From Deltaproteobacteria bacterium (lineage in GTDB: Bacteria; Desulfobacterota; JAFDED01): a stretch of 64,000 nucleotides of DNA. Both the position numbers and the translations under genes were made by a program. Below are positions 36,291 through 45,656 of the stretch, piece by piece (position 1 is the stretch's first letter; each line of letters begins with the position of its first letter). Where the stretch lies: contig JAFDED010000019.1 of the NCBI GenBank assembly GCA_019310535.1, forward strand, positions 1 through 64,000, given 5' to 3'. Below the pieces are notes generated by a model. That model was not told where the DNA came from. It was given only the letters and a program-made list of their open reading frames with translations, and ran no database searches.

Positions 36291-36370
36291 GTCTCCTCTC
36301 CCGAACAAGGGTCTGTGTTATTATATCTTTGCCTGGCCTTAAAATTTCACCCACCAATTGATAGTTCTAT

Positions 36371-37465
36371 TTACCACTCGCCGTACACAGGACATGTGAG
36401 ATGGGGCTGGCCACTGATCCAGTAGTAGCATGTGTTGCATTTATTGCAGGGATTGATGGCATCGAACTCACCTCTCAAGGATTTTTTGATAAGCCGGGGA
36501 TCGGCGATGAGGGCTCGTCCAATGGCGATCATATCAGAGGTGTTTTCCTGAAGGATCTCTTCCGCGGTGCGCAGATCTGTGATCATGCCGACGCAGCTCA
36601 CGGGCACGCCCGCCGCTTCGCGAACGCTGCGGGCCAGTCGGCGAAAGTCGCCAGTGGCCATGGCCTCATCCCGCACCCGCTCCGCGCCTCTCACGCCGCC
36701 ACTGACATCAAGGAATTGTATACCCTCTTTGGCCAAGGCCCGCGCAATTTGTCGTGCATCATCAAGGGTCAGCCCTCCCTCCTGGTAGTCCTGCCCGTTG
36801 ATCCTGCAGCTAAGAGGGAAATCGGGCCCCACTCTCTGGCGGCTTTTTCTCACAATATTGAGTAAAAACAGCATCCGGTTCTCCAGGCTGCCGCCATATA
36901 TATCGGTTCTCTGGTTGGACAGGGGGCTCAGGAACTGATGGATCAGGTATCCATGGGCGCCGTGGATCTGAACCATGTCCACACCGGCGTCCCGGACGCG
37001 GGCGGTTGCTTCGGCGAACTGATTCTCGATGGCCTCGATCTCGTCGACGCTCAATGCTCGCGGCACAATCTTTAAATCCGGACAGGGGATGGGGGAGGGC
37101 GCCACAATGGGCATGCCTTCCAGTCCGGTCCTGTTTTGGCGGCCTGCATAGGCAATCTGGACGGCGGCCACAGAGCCATGATCATGGATAGCCCGGAATA
37201 CTTCGGCCAGCCCTTCCACCACACGGTCATCGTCGAGGCAGGGCGTCTCGGGACAGAACTTCCCCTGAGCTGAAACTGCAGTAAAGCCCACAATGCTCAG
37301 GCCAACGCCTCCGCGAGCCAGCTCACTGTGAAAGTGCTTCATCTTGGGGCTGATGCGGCCATCGGGCTCGGTATAACCCGTATGTATGGCCGGAAACACA
37401 ATGCGATTGGGAATCGTTAGACCGTCAATGGTGATCTGCGACATAAGTCGTTCAAATTTCGGCAT
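36371..37465 (-). CDS. NADH:flavin oxidoreductase, Old Yellow Enzyme family, short form with Fe-S cysteines
   Basis: 364 residues from ATG 37465 (AAGGAG upstream). The FMN-binding TIM barrel is intact, including IPNRIVFPAIHTGY, VDMVQIHGAHGYLIHQFLSP and SCRINGQDY. The C-terminus ends with CNKCNTC followed by a further Cys in LTCPVYGEW, matching the 4Fe-4S motif of 2,4-dienoyl-CoA reductase relatives, but the large FAD/NADPH domain of those enzymes is absent. Similar short forms occur in anaerobes. It probably reduces an enoyl double bond with a separate electron donor. Confidence 0.82.
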   Translation of the reverse strand: MPKFERLMSQITIDGLTIPNRIVFPAIHTGYTEPDGRISPKMKHFHSELARGGVGLSIVGFTAVSAQGKFCPETPCLDDDRVVEGLAEVFRAIHDHGSVAAVQIAYAGRQNRTGLEGMPIVAPSPIPCPDLKIVPRALSVDEIEAIENQFAEATARVRDAGVDMVQIHGAHGYLIHQFLSPLSNQRTDIYGGSLENRMLFLLNIVRKSRQRVGPDFPLSCRINGQDYQEGGLTLDDARQIARALAKEGIQFLDVSGGVRGAERVRDEAMATGDFRRLARSVREAAGVPVSCVGMITDLRTAEEILQENTSDMIAIGRALIADPRLIKKSLRGEFDAINPCNKCNTCYYWISGQPHLTCPVYGEW

Positions 37466-37963
37466 CTTATTCTCCTTGTAATTTCTGGGGTTCATTATTC
37501 ACCCTGACCTCTCCCTGCTCCCGATCGGATGAGATAGTTTTGGTAATTTGGTAAGAAGGACGGCTCCTTCCATCAAACGGTCGTCATCCACAAAAGCATG
37601 AATATACGTCAAGCCTTACCAGAGCACAAGCTCATAATCCAGACAAGAATAAGCATTGGAATGCTCGGTGACATTTGCAGAGGCCGACAGGGAAGAAAAG
37701 CTTCATACTCAACAGTTACGCACTCTTAGCATGGGAGGGGAGTAATTGCAAGATTTTTTTATCCACAATTTGATATACATTATGGCTAATGGCTGATGAT
37801 CCGATGGATTTATTTTAAGAAAAAGATTAATATACTGATTAAAGGGAAGCCATTCAGAAAGTGGATCAAAGAATCTTTTCCATGAAGATCTTCAGTTCAA
37901 GGGATCAGGAAAGATCCATGTACTCGCTTTCACACTTCTGATAACTGAATAGGAGGAAGACGC
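37466..37963. other. intergenic region between divergent OYE and racemase operons
   Basis: About 500 bp, A/T-rich in its right half. It must contain promoters for both directions. I could not identify a convincing -35/-10 pair; the best -10-like sequence on + is TATACT near 37830. The racemase ribosome site (TAGGAGGAAGACGC) lies at 37950-37963. No coding frame is supported. Confidence 0.45.
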
Positions 37964-38677
37964 ATGAAAATTCGTGTAATCCACGCCATTACGGGCTTAT
38001 CGGCTTCATGGCTGGAGCGGGAAGAGAAAATTCTTCGCTCATACGCTAAGCCCGACACGCAGTTCGAGATCGTATCCATCCAGCGGGGGGCTGCATCCAT
38101 CGAATCCTATTTCGACATTTACATCGGTTCCTTAAATACTCTGCGCCTGGTGAAGGAAGCGGAGGAGAAAGGATGCGACGGCGTTATCATCACGTGTTTC
38201 GGAAATGCCAGCTTAGATCCCGCTCGGGAAATCGTCAACATCCCCGTGGTGGGTTCTGGGCAGGCTTCAATGCTTTTGGCTGCCGGACTGGGGCACCGGT
38301 TCTCCGTGATCGGGACTGTCCGATCCGCAGCCGACCGGCACCGGATGGAGGTCATGAAGCTGGGTCTGGAAACCAAGTTAGCATCTGTCCGCTGCATCGA
38401 ATCGCGCGTGTTGAGCCTTCATGACGATCTTGAAGCCACGTTGAATGCCATGGTGGTGGCGGGCGGAAAGGCAATAGAGGAGGACGGCGCCCAGGTGCTC
38501 ATTCCGGGATGCTTCGGGATGATCGGTCTTGCAGAAAACATGCAGCAAAAATTGGGCGTGCCGGTGGTGGATCCAGCAGGCGCCTCGGTCAAGCTGGCGG
38601 AAACATTGGTGGACCTGAAGCTCTCGCAAAGCAAGCTGGCATTCCCCATACCGCCGCCGAAAAAACGTGATTTTTAG
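37964..38677 (+). CDS. Asp/Glu/hydantoin racemase family protein
   Basis: 237 residues. The two catalytic cysteine regions of the family are visible: GVIITCFGNAS near residue 76 and VLIPGCFGMIG near residue 187. Members racemise aspartate, glutamate or hydantoins without cofactor, and maleate isomerase and AroM proteins share the fold. The adjoining amidohydrolase and MBL-fold genes make a hydantoin or cyclic imide substrate conceivable, but this is inference. Confidence 0.82.
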   Translation: MKIRVIHAITGLSASWLEREEKILRSYAKPDTQFEIVSIQRGAASIESYFDIYIGSLNTLRLVKEAEEKGCDGVIITCFGNASLDPAREIVNIPVVGSGQASMLLAAGLGHRFSVIGTVRSAADRHRMEVMKLGLETKLASVRCIESRVLSLHDDLEATLNAMVVAGGKAIEEDGAQVLIPGCFGMIGLAENMQQKLGVPVVDPAGASVKLAETLVDLKLSQSKLAFPIPPPKKRDF

Positions 38678-38809
38678 GCCGCCGCAACCATTGCATCCAA
38701 ATAAAACGAGGATGAGCAAGGGGACAACATCCACTGCACAGAATCTCTTACATCGTAAAGTTCAAGGAGAAATGACAGGGGTAAAAAGAACCAGATGGAG
38801 GACTATGTA

Positions 38810-40585
38810 ATGAGAGAGGAGATACTGAGCGAGTTATCCGTGGACAACGTCATGAAACACACCCGGTATCTGGCCGAGGAACTTCCGGACAGGTACTCCG
38901 GCAACGCCAATGAGCGGAAGGCTGCCGCGTACCTTGAAGAAACCTTACAGGCAGAGGGAATTCCGGTGAGCATGTACGAGTTCACCGGGTACGTGAGCCT
39001 TCCCGTGGATTCTCGCTTACATGTCATAGCACCGGAACACATGGAGATACCATCCATCCCTTTCATGAACATCCCCAATACGCCATCTGAAGGGATTGAG
39101 GCCGAACTGGTGGACGCGGGGCCGGGCGGTGAGGATGAGCTAGAGTCAAAGGACGTATACGGAAAAGTGATTATGGCCGAGTCTTCCTATTCTCCGCCGC
39201 GCCAGGAAAAAATTCGTCTGGCCACGGCCAGAGGTGCCATCGGTGCGCTCATCGCCCACTGGGGCCTGGAAGAACCCCGGCTCATGGTACGGGGCAATGC
39301 CAAAGCCGTCTGGGGGAACCCAGCCCCTGAGACAAGAGAGCAGATGCCAAAAATCCCCGTCCTGGGGATAACGAAGGCTGATTTAGGCCGGCTGCGCCAC
39401 TTTATGTCCCGGGGGTCGGTGCGGGTGCGCCTTACTGCGCAGGTGGACTGCGGGTGGAAAAAGATACTCCTTCCCGTAGGCAGGATCGCAGGCTCAGGAG
39501 AAGATGCCCAACAGTTTATTATACTCGGCGGTCATTACGACGCATGGGGCAACGGCGCCACCGACAATGCCAATGGAAACGGACTGCTTCTCGAAATGGC
39601 CCGAGTGTTCAATAAATATCGGCACCGGCTGAACCGTGGTATTTGGGTCTGTTTTTGGAGCGGCCACGAAACCGGCACGATGGCCGCCTCCTCGTGGCTG
39701 GTGGATAATTTCTGGGACGAGCTGCGAGACCGTTGCCTGGCCTATTTCAACGTAGATTCTCCCGGCATGACCGGGACTGAGAGATACACCATGTACATTT
39801 CGCCTGAACTGGCCGACTTTGGTGCCGAAGCTGCAATGGATGTCCTGGACGAAGAGCCGGATATTCAAAGACTCCCTCGTACCGGCGATCAATCCTTTTT
39901 CGGTATCGGCATTCCCTCTATGAACGCCCGCACTATGTTCAGCCCAGAGGAGATCCGGAGAATGGCCAACGCCACCTTAGGATGGTGGAACCACGGCTAT
40001 CCCTGCCATGATACCATGGACAAGGTGGACCCCCGGATGATGGCAAAGAACATGAAAGCGGTGGCGGCCGCTGCCTACGAGATATGCTCAAGGCCCGTGT
40101 TGCCTTTGAACTTCATACGTATGGCCGATGAAATGGTTGCCCGACTGGAGACGTTGAACGCCGTTGTGGGAGATCTGCTGCATCTGGCTCCTTTGAGCAA
40201 AGCGGCGCATACGTTTCATTCTCGAACACAAGCGCTGGAATCGATGCGCCGGGACCTTGAGGAACGAATCACCGCGGGTGGGCTGCTTGTCGGTCAGGAT
40301 GATAAAGGAAAGGTGCGTCGGGTAAACCGTCTCCTCATGCGCCTCTCACGCGTCCTTACACACGCTTTTGCTTCCGTTGCCGGCCGATACGGCCATGATC
40401 ATTACGGCTTGAGCCACCTTAAAACGCGATTTCCCGGACTCTATTATGCGCCCCGGCTGGCCAAATTGGACCCGGATAGCGAGGCATATCATTTGATTCT
40501 CACCGGCTGCATTCGGGAACGAAACCGCGCAGCCGATGCCCTCGAAGAAGCCCTCCACAGATTAGCGGAGGTAATTGAGGAGTAA
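38810..40585 (+). CDS. M28-family peptidase-like protein
   Basis: 591 residues. PA-type insert about 95-195. The zinc ligands H242 (GGHYDA) and D252 (ATDNANG), the Asp in FNVDSPG and the last His (CHDTMDKVD) are present. At the catalytic pair the sequence is SGHETG: H286 occupies the general-base Glu position and E287 the metal-ligand Glu. Relatives with WPGH at this place exist, so a changed or lost peptidase activity is likely. The start ATG 38810 follows GGAGG at 38797-38801. A C-terminal helical domain (about 430-590) resembles the dimerisation domain of the PSMA-like group. No signal peptide is seen. Confidence 0.8.
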   Translation: MREEILSELSVDNVMKHTRYLAEELPDRYSGNANERKAAAYLEETLQAEGIPVSMYEFTGYVSLPVDSRLHVIAPEHMEIPSIPFMNIPNTPSEGIEAELVDAGPGGEDELESKDVYGKVIMAESSYSPPRQEKIRLATARGAIGALIAHWGLEEPRLMVRGNAKAVWGNPAPETREQMPKIPVLGITKADLGRLRHFMSRGSVRVRLTAQVDCGWKKILLPVGRIAGSGEDAQQFIILGGHYDAWGNGATDNANGNGLLLEMARVFNKYRHRLNRGIWVCFWSGHETGTMAASSWLVDNFWDELRDRCLAYFNVDSPGMTGTERYTMYISPELADFGAEAAMDVLDEEPDIQRLPRTGDQSFFGIGIPSMNARTMFSPEEIRRMANATLGWWNHGYPCHDTMDKVDPRMMAKNMKAVAAAAYEICSRPVLPLNFIRMADEMVARLETLNAVVGDLLHLAPLSKAAHTFHSRTQALESMRRDLEERITAGGLLVGQDDKGKVRRVNRLLMRLSRVLTHAFASVAGRYGHDHYGLSHLKTRFPGLYYAPRLAKLDPDSEAYHLILTGCIRERNRAADALEEALHRLAEVIEE

Positions 40586-40623
40586 GATTATCCTATTAGG
40601 TCGGCAAATAAAACTTTAATTGC
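40586..40623. repeat. 38-bp repeat, second copy
   Basis: 35 of 38 bases match 23542-23579. It begins immediately after the stop codon of the M28 peptidase gene. The left inverted-repeat half found in the 23.5-kb copy is absent here. Confidence 0.8.
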
Positions 40624-40872
40624 TTGATTATTGTCAACAACCACCCCTAAAGTGTGTGTTAATGCAATATGATTATGTCACCCTTAAAGTGGATGACATT
40701 ACCAAAGTGTAGACGCACGCCGATTTTTCTCTATCCCCCTAAATGCGCGTCACAAGACCCTTTTCACCGATCCGTTAACTTACCGACCCCAAACTCAGGT
40801 TGGGGATCATAACTATCAAACGTAATTTTCTCTGGTAGTGAGGGAAAGCGTCTATTCCGGGATGGTCATATT
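40624..40872. other. intergenic region with repeated CACCCYTAAAGTG motifs and a hairpin
   Basis: CACCCCTAAAGTG (about 40642-40654) and CACCCTTAAAGTG (about 40679-40691) are two copies of one motif, with a weaker third near 40700. An ATGTCA/TGACAT pair flanks the second. A hairpin CCCCAA/TTGGGG occurs at 40787-40805. Repeated terminal motifs like these are typical of IS ends, but no transposase is present. No gene is supported. Confidence 0.5.
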
Positions 40873-41586
40873 TCAGTCGTCAAAGCGGACGACATATCGC
40901 TGCTGCCGGGACTGACGATGACGGCGCATGCGGGTGATCAGGAGGATCCCCAGCACGAATCCCCCCACGTGAGCCCACCAGGCCACTCCGCCCGCATCGC
41001 CCGAACTTGCCGCAATGGACATGGTGCCGCTGAGAAACTGCAATATAAACCAGAAAGCAAGGAAGAAGTAAGCGGGGATCTCAATGGTTGTAATAAAGAT
41101 GAAAATGAAGACCAGGGTCAGGACACGGGCTTTGGGGAAGCTGAACATGTAAGCCCCGAGCACTCCCGCCACCGCCCCACTGGCGCCCACTACTGGCATG
41201 CCCGAGTTGATGTTGAACAATACGTGCGTCAGTGCCGCTCCCAACCCGCAGATGATATAAAAAAGAAAGTACCGGGCGTGCCCAAGGCGGTCCTCCACAT
41301 TGTCCCCGAATATCCAGAGATACCACATGTTGCCGATAACGTGCAGCCAGCCTCCGTGCAGGAACATAGAGGTGAAAAAGGGCAAGAAAACATCGGCCAT
41401 CCCGATCTCCTGCACAGCGAAGAAATAGCGGACCTTGAGCGGAACCAGCCCCCACGTCATAAGAAAGCGTTCCAGCCGGTATCCCATGCCCAACTCGTAG
41501 ATAAACAACACCATGTTGGCCACGATGATGAGCAGGGTGACAACAGGAAAGCTTCCCGAAGGGTTCCGGTCGCGCAACGGGATCAT
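40873..41586 (-). CDS. rhomboid-family intramembrane serine protease
   Basis: 237 residues, six to seven membrane helices. The catalytic Ser is in GASGAVAGVLGAY, the catalytic His in AWWAHVGGFVLG, and the HGGWLHVIGNMWYLWIFG loop is the conserved L1/TM2 region. It cleaves membrane proteins within the bilayer. It lies just downstream of the transketolase-like gene on the same strand. Its substrate is unknown. Confidence 0.9.
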   Translation of the reverse strand: MIPLRDRNPSGSFPVVTLLIIVANMVLFIYELGMGYRLERFLMTWGLVPLKVRYFFAVQEIGMADVFLPFFTSMFLHGGWLHVIGNMWYLWIFGDNVEDRLGHARYFLFYIICGLGAALTHVLFNINSGMPVVGASGAVAGVLGAYMFSFPKARVLTLVFIFIFITTIEIPAYFFLAFWFILQFLSGTMSIAASSGDAGGVAWWAHVGGFVLGILLITRMRRHRQSRQQRYVVRFDD

Positions 41587-41650
41587 GATGAATCTCCGGG
41601 ATGGATTATTGATCTTCTCACGGGTATGCCCTTACCTATAGGAGTTGGCT

Positions 41651-43969
41651 CTACACCAGATCAAACTCTCTTTTTATCCGTTCCAACCGGCTTTTCCGCT
41701 CCAGGGCGAACCGGCGGATGCCCTCCAGGATGTGATCCTCCGAGAGCTGGGCCTCGGCCAATACCTCAGTTACCGTGCCACCCGTCCGCCAGCGGTTGTC
41801 CCTGTCCGCGCACAGGGCGTATTCCTCGTTAAGAGGGTTGAACCATGCGCTCATGAGCTTCCTGGAAGCATTGGTGATGATCATGGAGTCGAGCCGATCC
41901 CCCTGTGAATAAATCCGCTGACGGTAATCCTCGTCCTGGAGCATGAAGAGCTCGGCGCTGACGGCCGCCACGATCTTGACGTTCAGCCCCTCATCGCGGA
42001 GCCGGGGGAGTATGCGCAGCAGATTGTCTGTGGTGCTTGTTCCCTGAACCACCACCACACCCATTTTCGGAGCGTTCTCATCGTAAGGCCTGATGAGGTA
42101 GGCGCCTTTGCGCGCCTCCATGTGGGAGGCGACCCCCAGAGCCCCCCGGTCGGGGATGGTAATGGCCGGCCGTGTGAGGTGCAGCGCGATAATGGGCGCA
42201 CGCTGCTGTAGCGCCTCTGAGAGGACCACGGGCACTTCGTTGAATTCCCAGGGGACCAAATTAATTATTTGCCCTTCCGGGAAAAGCTGGGTTACTCCCG
42301 GGGAGAATATCCCGAAGTGGGTCCGAGAGTCATCGGCGGTCTCGGGCCCCGAATGCCCGGCAAGGTAAATCACCTTGCCCACGCGGATGGGACTGTCCTG
42401 CGCCATCTGACTGAACACTCTCATGGGGCCGTATCCCAGGTACACGAAGGAGCCGTACGTGCCGTGAATGGCATAAAACCCGCTGAACGACTTCTCCGGG
42501 TTTTCTGCGAAATTGGTGGAAGCAATGCCGGCCGAGGCTCCGGAGTTGAAGAACTCGGTTATCACGGACGGAAATTCCGTCCCTGTTCGGTTGTTGGTGT
42601 TGTAAATTCCGAAGTCAGCACTTATGGGGCGGATGTTGAGCGATCCTGACAGATCGGCGGCGAAGCTGATAAGCTTTCCCCCTGTCACCCGGTTGACGTA
42701 TTGGCCCCACAGTCCCAGGGCCTCGCGGTTGGCCCTTTTTTCTCCCGGCATGGCGAACAGGTGGGAGGGGAGGTGTTCCACTCGCAGCCTCTCGTCCTCG
42801 AAGGCGTTGACCTTCCTATCAACGCGCAGGGCCGCCGCCTTGGGCACCTGCATGGCCGCTGCCAGCAGGCTGTGGCAAATGAAGTCCACCAACTCCTGGT
42901 TGCGCTCAAGAACGCCCATGACCACGTTCACGTTCTCTGTAAATTGCCGTCGGATGGCCTTTTCGTCGCTGGCATCAATCCCCTCCCCGAAGCCGCTGAA
43001 CCTGATTCCGTACTTTTTCTGGAACTCCTTCTTGGTCTCCCAGAACTCGGGTGAGTTCAAGTTATGGGGCTTCCCGTGGGAGGGTGGCCCTATCACACCA
43101 TACTCCCTCCCTTTAAGGGTATGAAAAACGCCTATTTTGGGCGCTTCGCTCTCATCTTCATCAAGCTGCTTGAGCACCTCCAGGATACTCTTGAGCTCCA
43201 TCCCTTCCACAGCTTCCCGGACCGTCCACCCGTGGGCCTCCCACTGGATGGTAGGCGGGCAGGGGATGACCTCGCTTACGATCCGGTCAATGCAGGCATC
43301 GTTGAAATCCTCAAGCACGATGAACTTTTTACCCAACTGGGCCGCCCAGAGGGCGTTCTCGGTCTCGTGGGTGCCTCCCGGCGTGAAACCGCCTTCTCCC
43401 TCCAGGAACCAGACCCTCGCCGGGCACTGGGCCAGATCCAGTGCAAGGGCAATCCCGACGGCGATGGGAAACCCGTGGCCCGAGGGGCCGGTGTTGGCAT
43501 GGATCACGCCGGTGGTGGTTTCAGCATGCCCGGGCAGCTTGCTGCCATGTCGCCGAAACCCGACAAGGTCTTCCTTAAGGATTGCGAGATGGGGATCGAA
43601 CCGATAGGCCTCATCGCCTGTTTGCCGGTGTTTGAGCCGCAGGGCTTCGTACAGGATGGACACAAGAGCGTATATGCTGGGGATGGTGTGGCCGGCACCC
43701 AGGACGAACCTGTCGTTGAAGGAGAACTTGGGTCTCCGAATGTCGTATCGCATGCGGCCGCTGAGGAAGAGAGCCGTCAGTATTCTGATCTTGGAGCGGG
43801 AGCCACCGGGATGTCCGCTCTGTCGATAGTTCAGCATGATGTCGATGAGCTGGTCCGCCATGTCGGAAACAACTTGCATGTGAGTAATAGTCTCTTCCAG
43901 AGAATACCTGGCATTCAGCTCCAGGGTCGTAGAGCCGGATGAAACGGATGAAGAAGAGCCGGATTCCAT
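41651..43969 (-). CDS. divergent transketolase-like thiamine-diphosphate enzyme
   Basis: 772 residues. The N-terminal TPP domain has GHPGGSRSKI and NTGPSGHGFPIAVG, matching transketolase. The TPP/metal motif normally reading GDG...N is EGEGGFTPGG... EDFNDAC, so the metal Asp is Glu while the Asn is kept. The middle pyrimidine-binding domain (about 410-610) and the C-terminal domain (about 620-770) are present. It corresponds to the transketolase-like TK C-terminal-containing group, whose physiological reaction is unclear. It belongs with the catabolic genes by position only. Confidence 0.75.
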   Translation of the reverse strand: MESGSSSSVSSGSTTLELNARYSLEETITHMQVVSDMADQLIDIMLNYRQSGHPGGSRSKIRILTALFLSGRMRYDIRRPKFSFNDRFVLGAGHTIPSIYALVSILYEALRLKHRQTGDEAYRFDPHLAILKEDLVGFRRHGSKLPGHAETTTGVIHANTGPSGHGFPIAVGIALALDLAQCPARVWFLEGEGGFTPGGTHETENALWAAQLGKKFIVLEDFNDACIDRIVSEVIPCPPTIQWEAHGWTVREAVEGMELKSILEVLKQLDEDESEAPKIGVFHTLKGREYGVIGPPSHGKPHNLNSPEFWETKKEFQKKYGIRFSGFGEGIDASDEKAIRRQFTENVNVVMGVLERNQELVDFICHSLLAAAMQVPKAAALRVDRKVNAFEDERLRVEHLPSHLFAMPGEKRANREALGLWGQYVNRVTGGKLISFAADLSGSLNIRPISADFGIYNTNNRTGTEFPSVITEFFNSGASAGIASTNFAENPEKSFSGFYAIHGTYGSFVYLGYGPMRVFSQMAQDSPIRVGKVIYLAGHSGPETADDSRTHFGIFSPGVTQLFPEGQIINLVPWEFNEVPVVLSEALQQRAPIIALHLTRPAITIPDRGALGVASHMEARKGAYLIRPYDENAPKMGVVVVQGTSTTDNLLRILPRLRDEGLNVKIVAAVSAELFMLQDEDYRQRIYSQGDRLDSMIITNASRKLMSAWFNPLNEEYALCADRDNRWRTGGTVTEVLAEAQLSEDHILEGIRRFALERKSRLERIKREFDLV

Positions 43970-44153
43970 ATTTTCTTGACCTCCTTATGGTGATAACTTT
44001 GGGCTTTATGGCTCGCCTCAGGGTAAGAGATGGCTTTTCCCCTTTGAACAATAACATGGGAGGAAGAAGCAGCGAGCGGCACCTGGGCTGCTAATCATCT
44101 TTCGTCTTTGCAAAGTTTTTCTGTCCTGCGGTAAAAACCTTTTTAAAAATTCG

Positions 44154-45602
44154 TTATGTAAAAAAACTATTCTCGGGGGCATTACTATTGTTAAAGATAT
44201 TACTGCTGATATTAACAATACATTCATTTCCATGAATGTCAAAAACTATTAAAAAAATATCTTTTTTAGCATCGCTTTTATGGATCGATACGCTGTAATT
44301 ACCATTTTTATAATCGATGGTTTCATTGTGAATTAGATAACTATCATCCTGTTTGAAAGCGGAAAAAATTAATCCCGGATTGTTGAACTGATATTTTTTA
44401 GCGGTTTTTATTTCAGTGATATGGACTTCTATAATATCTTTTTGTTTATCAAACAAATTCTTCCGCGGTTCCACTTTGTTAATACAGTGAAGCGTTATGA
44501 CAAGATCTGATGAAGCCGCGGATAACTCGGGATAATATATTTGAAAACGTGAAGAGACCCTATTTGAAAAAAGGTTTTTCAATGTGGCAAATAAAGCAAC
44601 TCTTGAATTATCTATGCCGATCCATCTTCTTCCGTGTTTTTCGGATGATAACAATGTTGTCCCGCATCCGGCAAAGCAATCAAGTACAGTATCTCCTTCA
44701 TTGGAAGACTGTAAAATGATCTGATCCAGCATTTCCCGATTTTTTTCTGTGGGATACATTGAATTTTCAAAGCCCTTATCCTTAAATACCCAAACGTCCT
44801 GAATTTTTTTCCCCGCATTTTCATCCGCATAAATAATCTTTCGGGGGTTGCAGGTAGCAGACCACTCAATTAATCCGGCCTCATCCAGCCGGGTAAGCTC
44901 TTCCGGCGGATATCTCCAGTGTCTTCCTTTTGGCGGTTTACGGCCTTTCCAGGGTTGGCCTGTGGGCCCTTTAATGGTTTCGCCTTTTGCATGAAGAGGA
45001 GTTGTCGCATAGCGGCGACCATTCTTATCTATTTTCGGGAATTGTTTTGCTATCTCAATATCTGTAAGAGGTCTCCTGTAATCATTCCAGACCATTGGGT
45101 CATTGCCGCTCGGCTTGGTCTTGGAGTAAAAGAAAATAACATCTTTAACATTTCCATAGGCTTTTCTGAAGAAATTTTTAGGATTGCATTTAATACGCGT
45201 GATCTCGTTTCTATAATTCTCTTTTCCAAAGATTTTATCCATCAATATTTTTGCATAATGACCGATCTTTGTGTCTATGTGGAGATAAATACTTCCATCA
45301 AAAGCGAGCAGCTCATGCAATAAAACAAGCCTTTTTTCGAGAAAATCTAAAAACTCTTCATCATTCTTGAATCTATCCATATACGCATTTTCGTAATTAC
45401 TTCCAATAAAGGCTTGGCCTGTTGAGTACGGTGGATCAATATAAATCAGCTTAACTTTGCCTTTAATAGCCGGATCTAGGCACAGCTCTTTAAGTGCCGC
45501 CACATTATCGCCGTAGTAAAATCGATTAAAATCATTTTCAGTTTCAGGATTTAACCCGGATTGATATCTGGGATAAAATATCGGTACTTGACTCATACTC
45601 AA
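44154..45602 (-). CDS. site-specific DNA methyltransferase, beta-type, orphan
   Basis: 482 residues. The catalytic motif DPPY (56-59, in KLIYIDPPYS) precedes the AdoMet-binding motif DCFAGCGTTLL, the beta-class order seen in type III Mod and some solitary N6-adenine or N4-cytosine enzymes. A C-terminal extension of about 140 residues is unrecognised. No restriction subunit is adjacent. The gene is visibly A/T-rich against its neighbours and has a spacer on both sides, suggesting horizontal acquisition. Its target sequence cannot be predicted. Confidence 0.85.
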   Translation of the reverse strand: MSMSQVPIFYPRYQSGLNPETENDFNRFYYGDNVAALKELCLDPAIKGKVKLIYIDPPYSTGQAFIGSNYENAYMDRFKNDEEFLDFLEKRLVLLHELLAFDGSIYLHIDTKIGHYAKILMDKIFGKENYRNEITRIKCNPKNFFRKAYGNVKDVIFFYSKTKPSGNDPMVWNDYRRPLTDIEIAKQFPKIDKNGRRYATTPLHAKGETIKGPTGQPWKGRKPPKGRHWRYPPEELTRLDEAGLIEWSATCNPRKIIYADENAGKKIQDVWVFKDKGFENSMYPTEKNREMLDQIILQSSNEGDTVLDCFAGCGTTLLSSEKHGRRWIGIDNSRVALFATLKNLFSNRVSSRFQIYYPELSAASSDLVITLHCINKVEPRKNLFDKQKDIIEVHITEIKTAKKYQFNNPGLIFSAFKQDDSYLIHNETIDYKNGNYSVSIHKSDAKKDIFLIVFDIHGNECIVNISSNIFNNSNAPENSFFT

Positions 45603-45656
45603 GTATCCAGAAATGGAAATTGCAGAAGGAATGTATATCCCACCGTCTGACGAACC

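Noticed and set aside
40918-41832. 304-codon open frame on +
   Set aside because: It lies antisense to the rhomboid gene and the 3' end of the transketolase gene, both of which have clear family motifs; composition reflects those genes.
43064-43942. 292-codon open frame on +
   Set aside because: Antisense to the transketolase-like gene with no family motif of its own.
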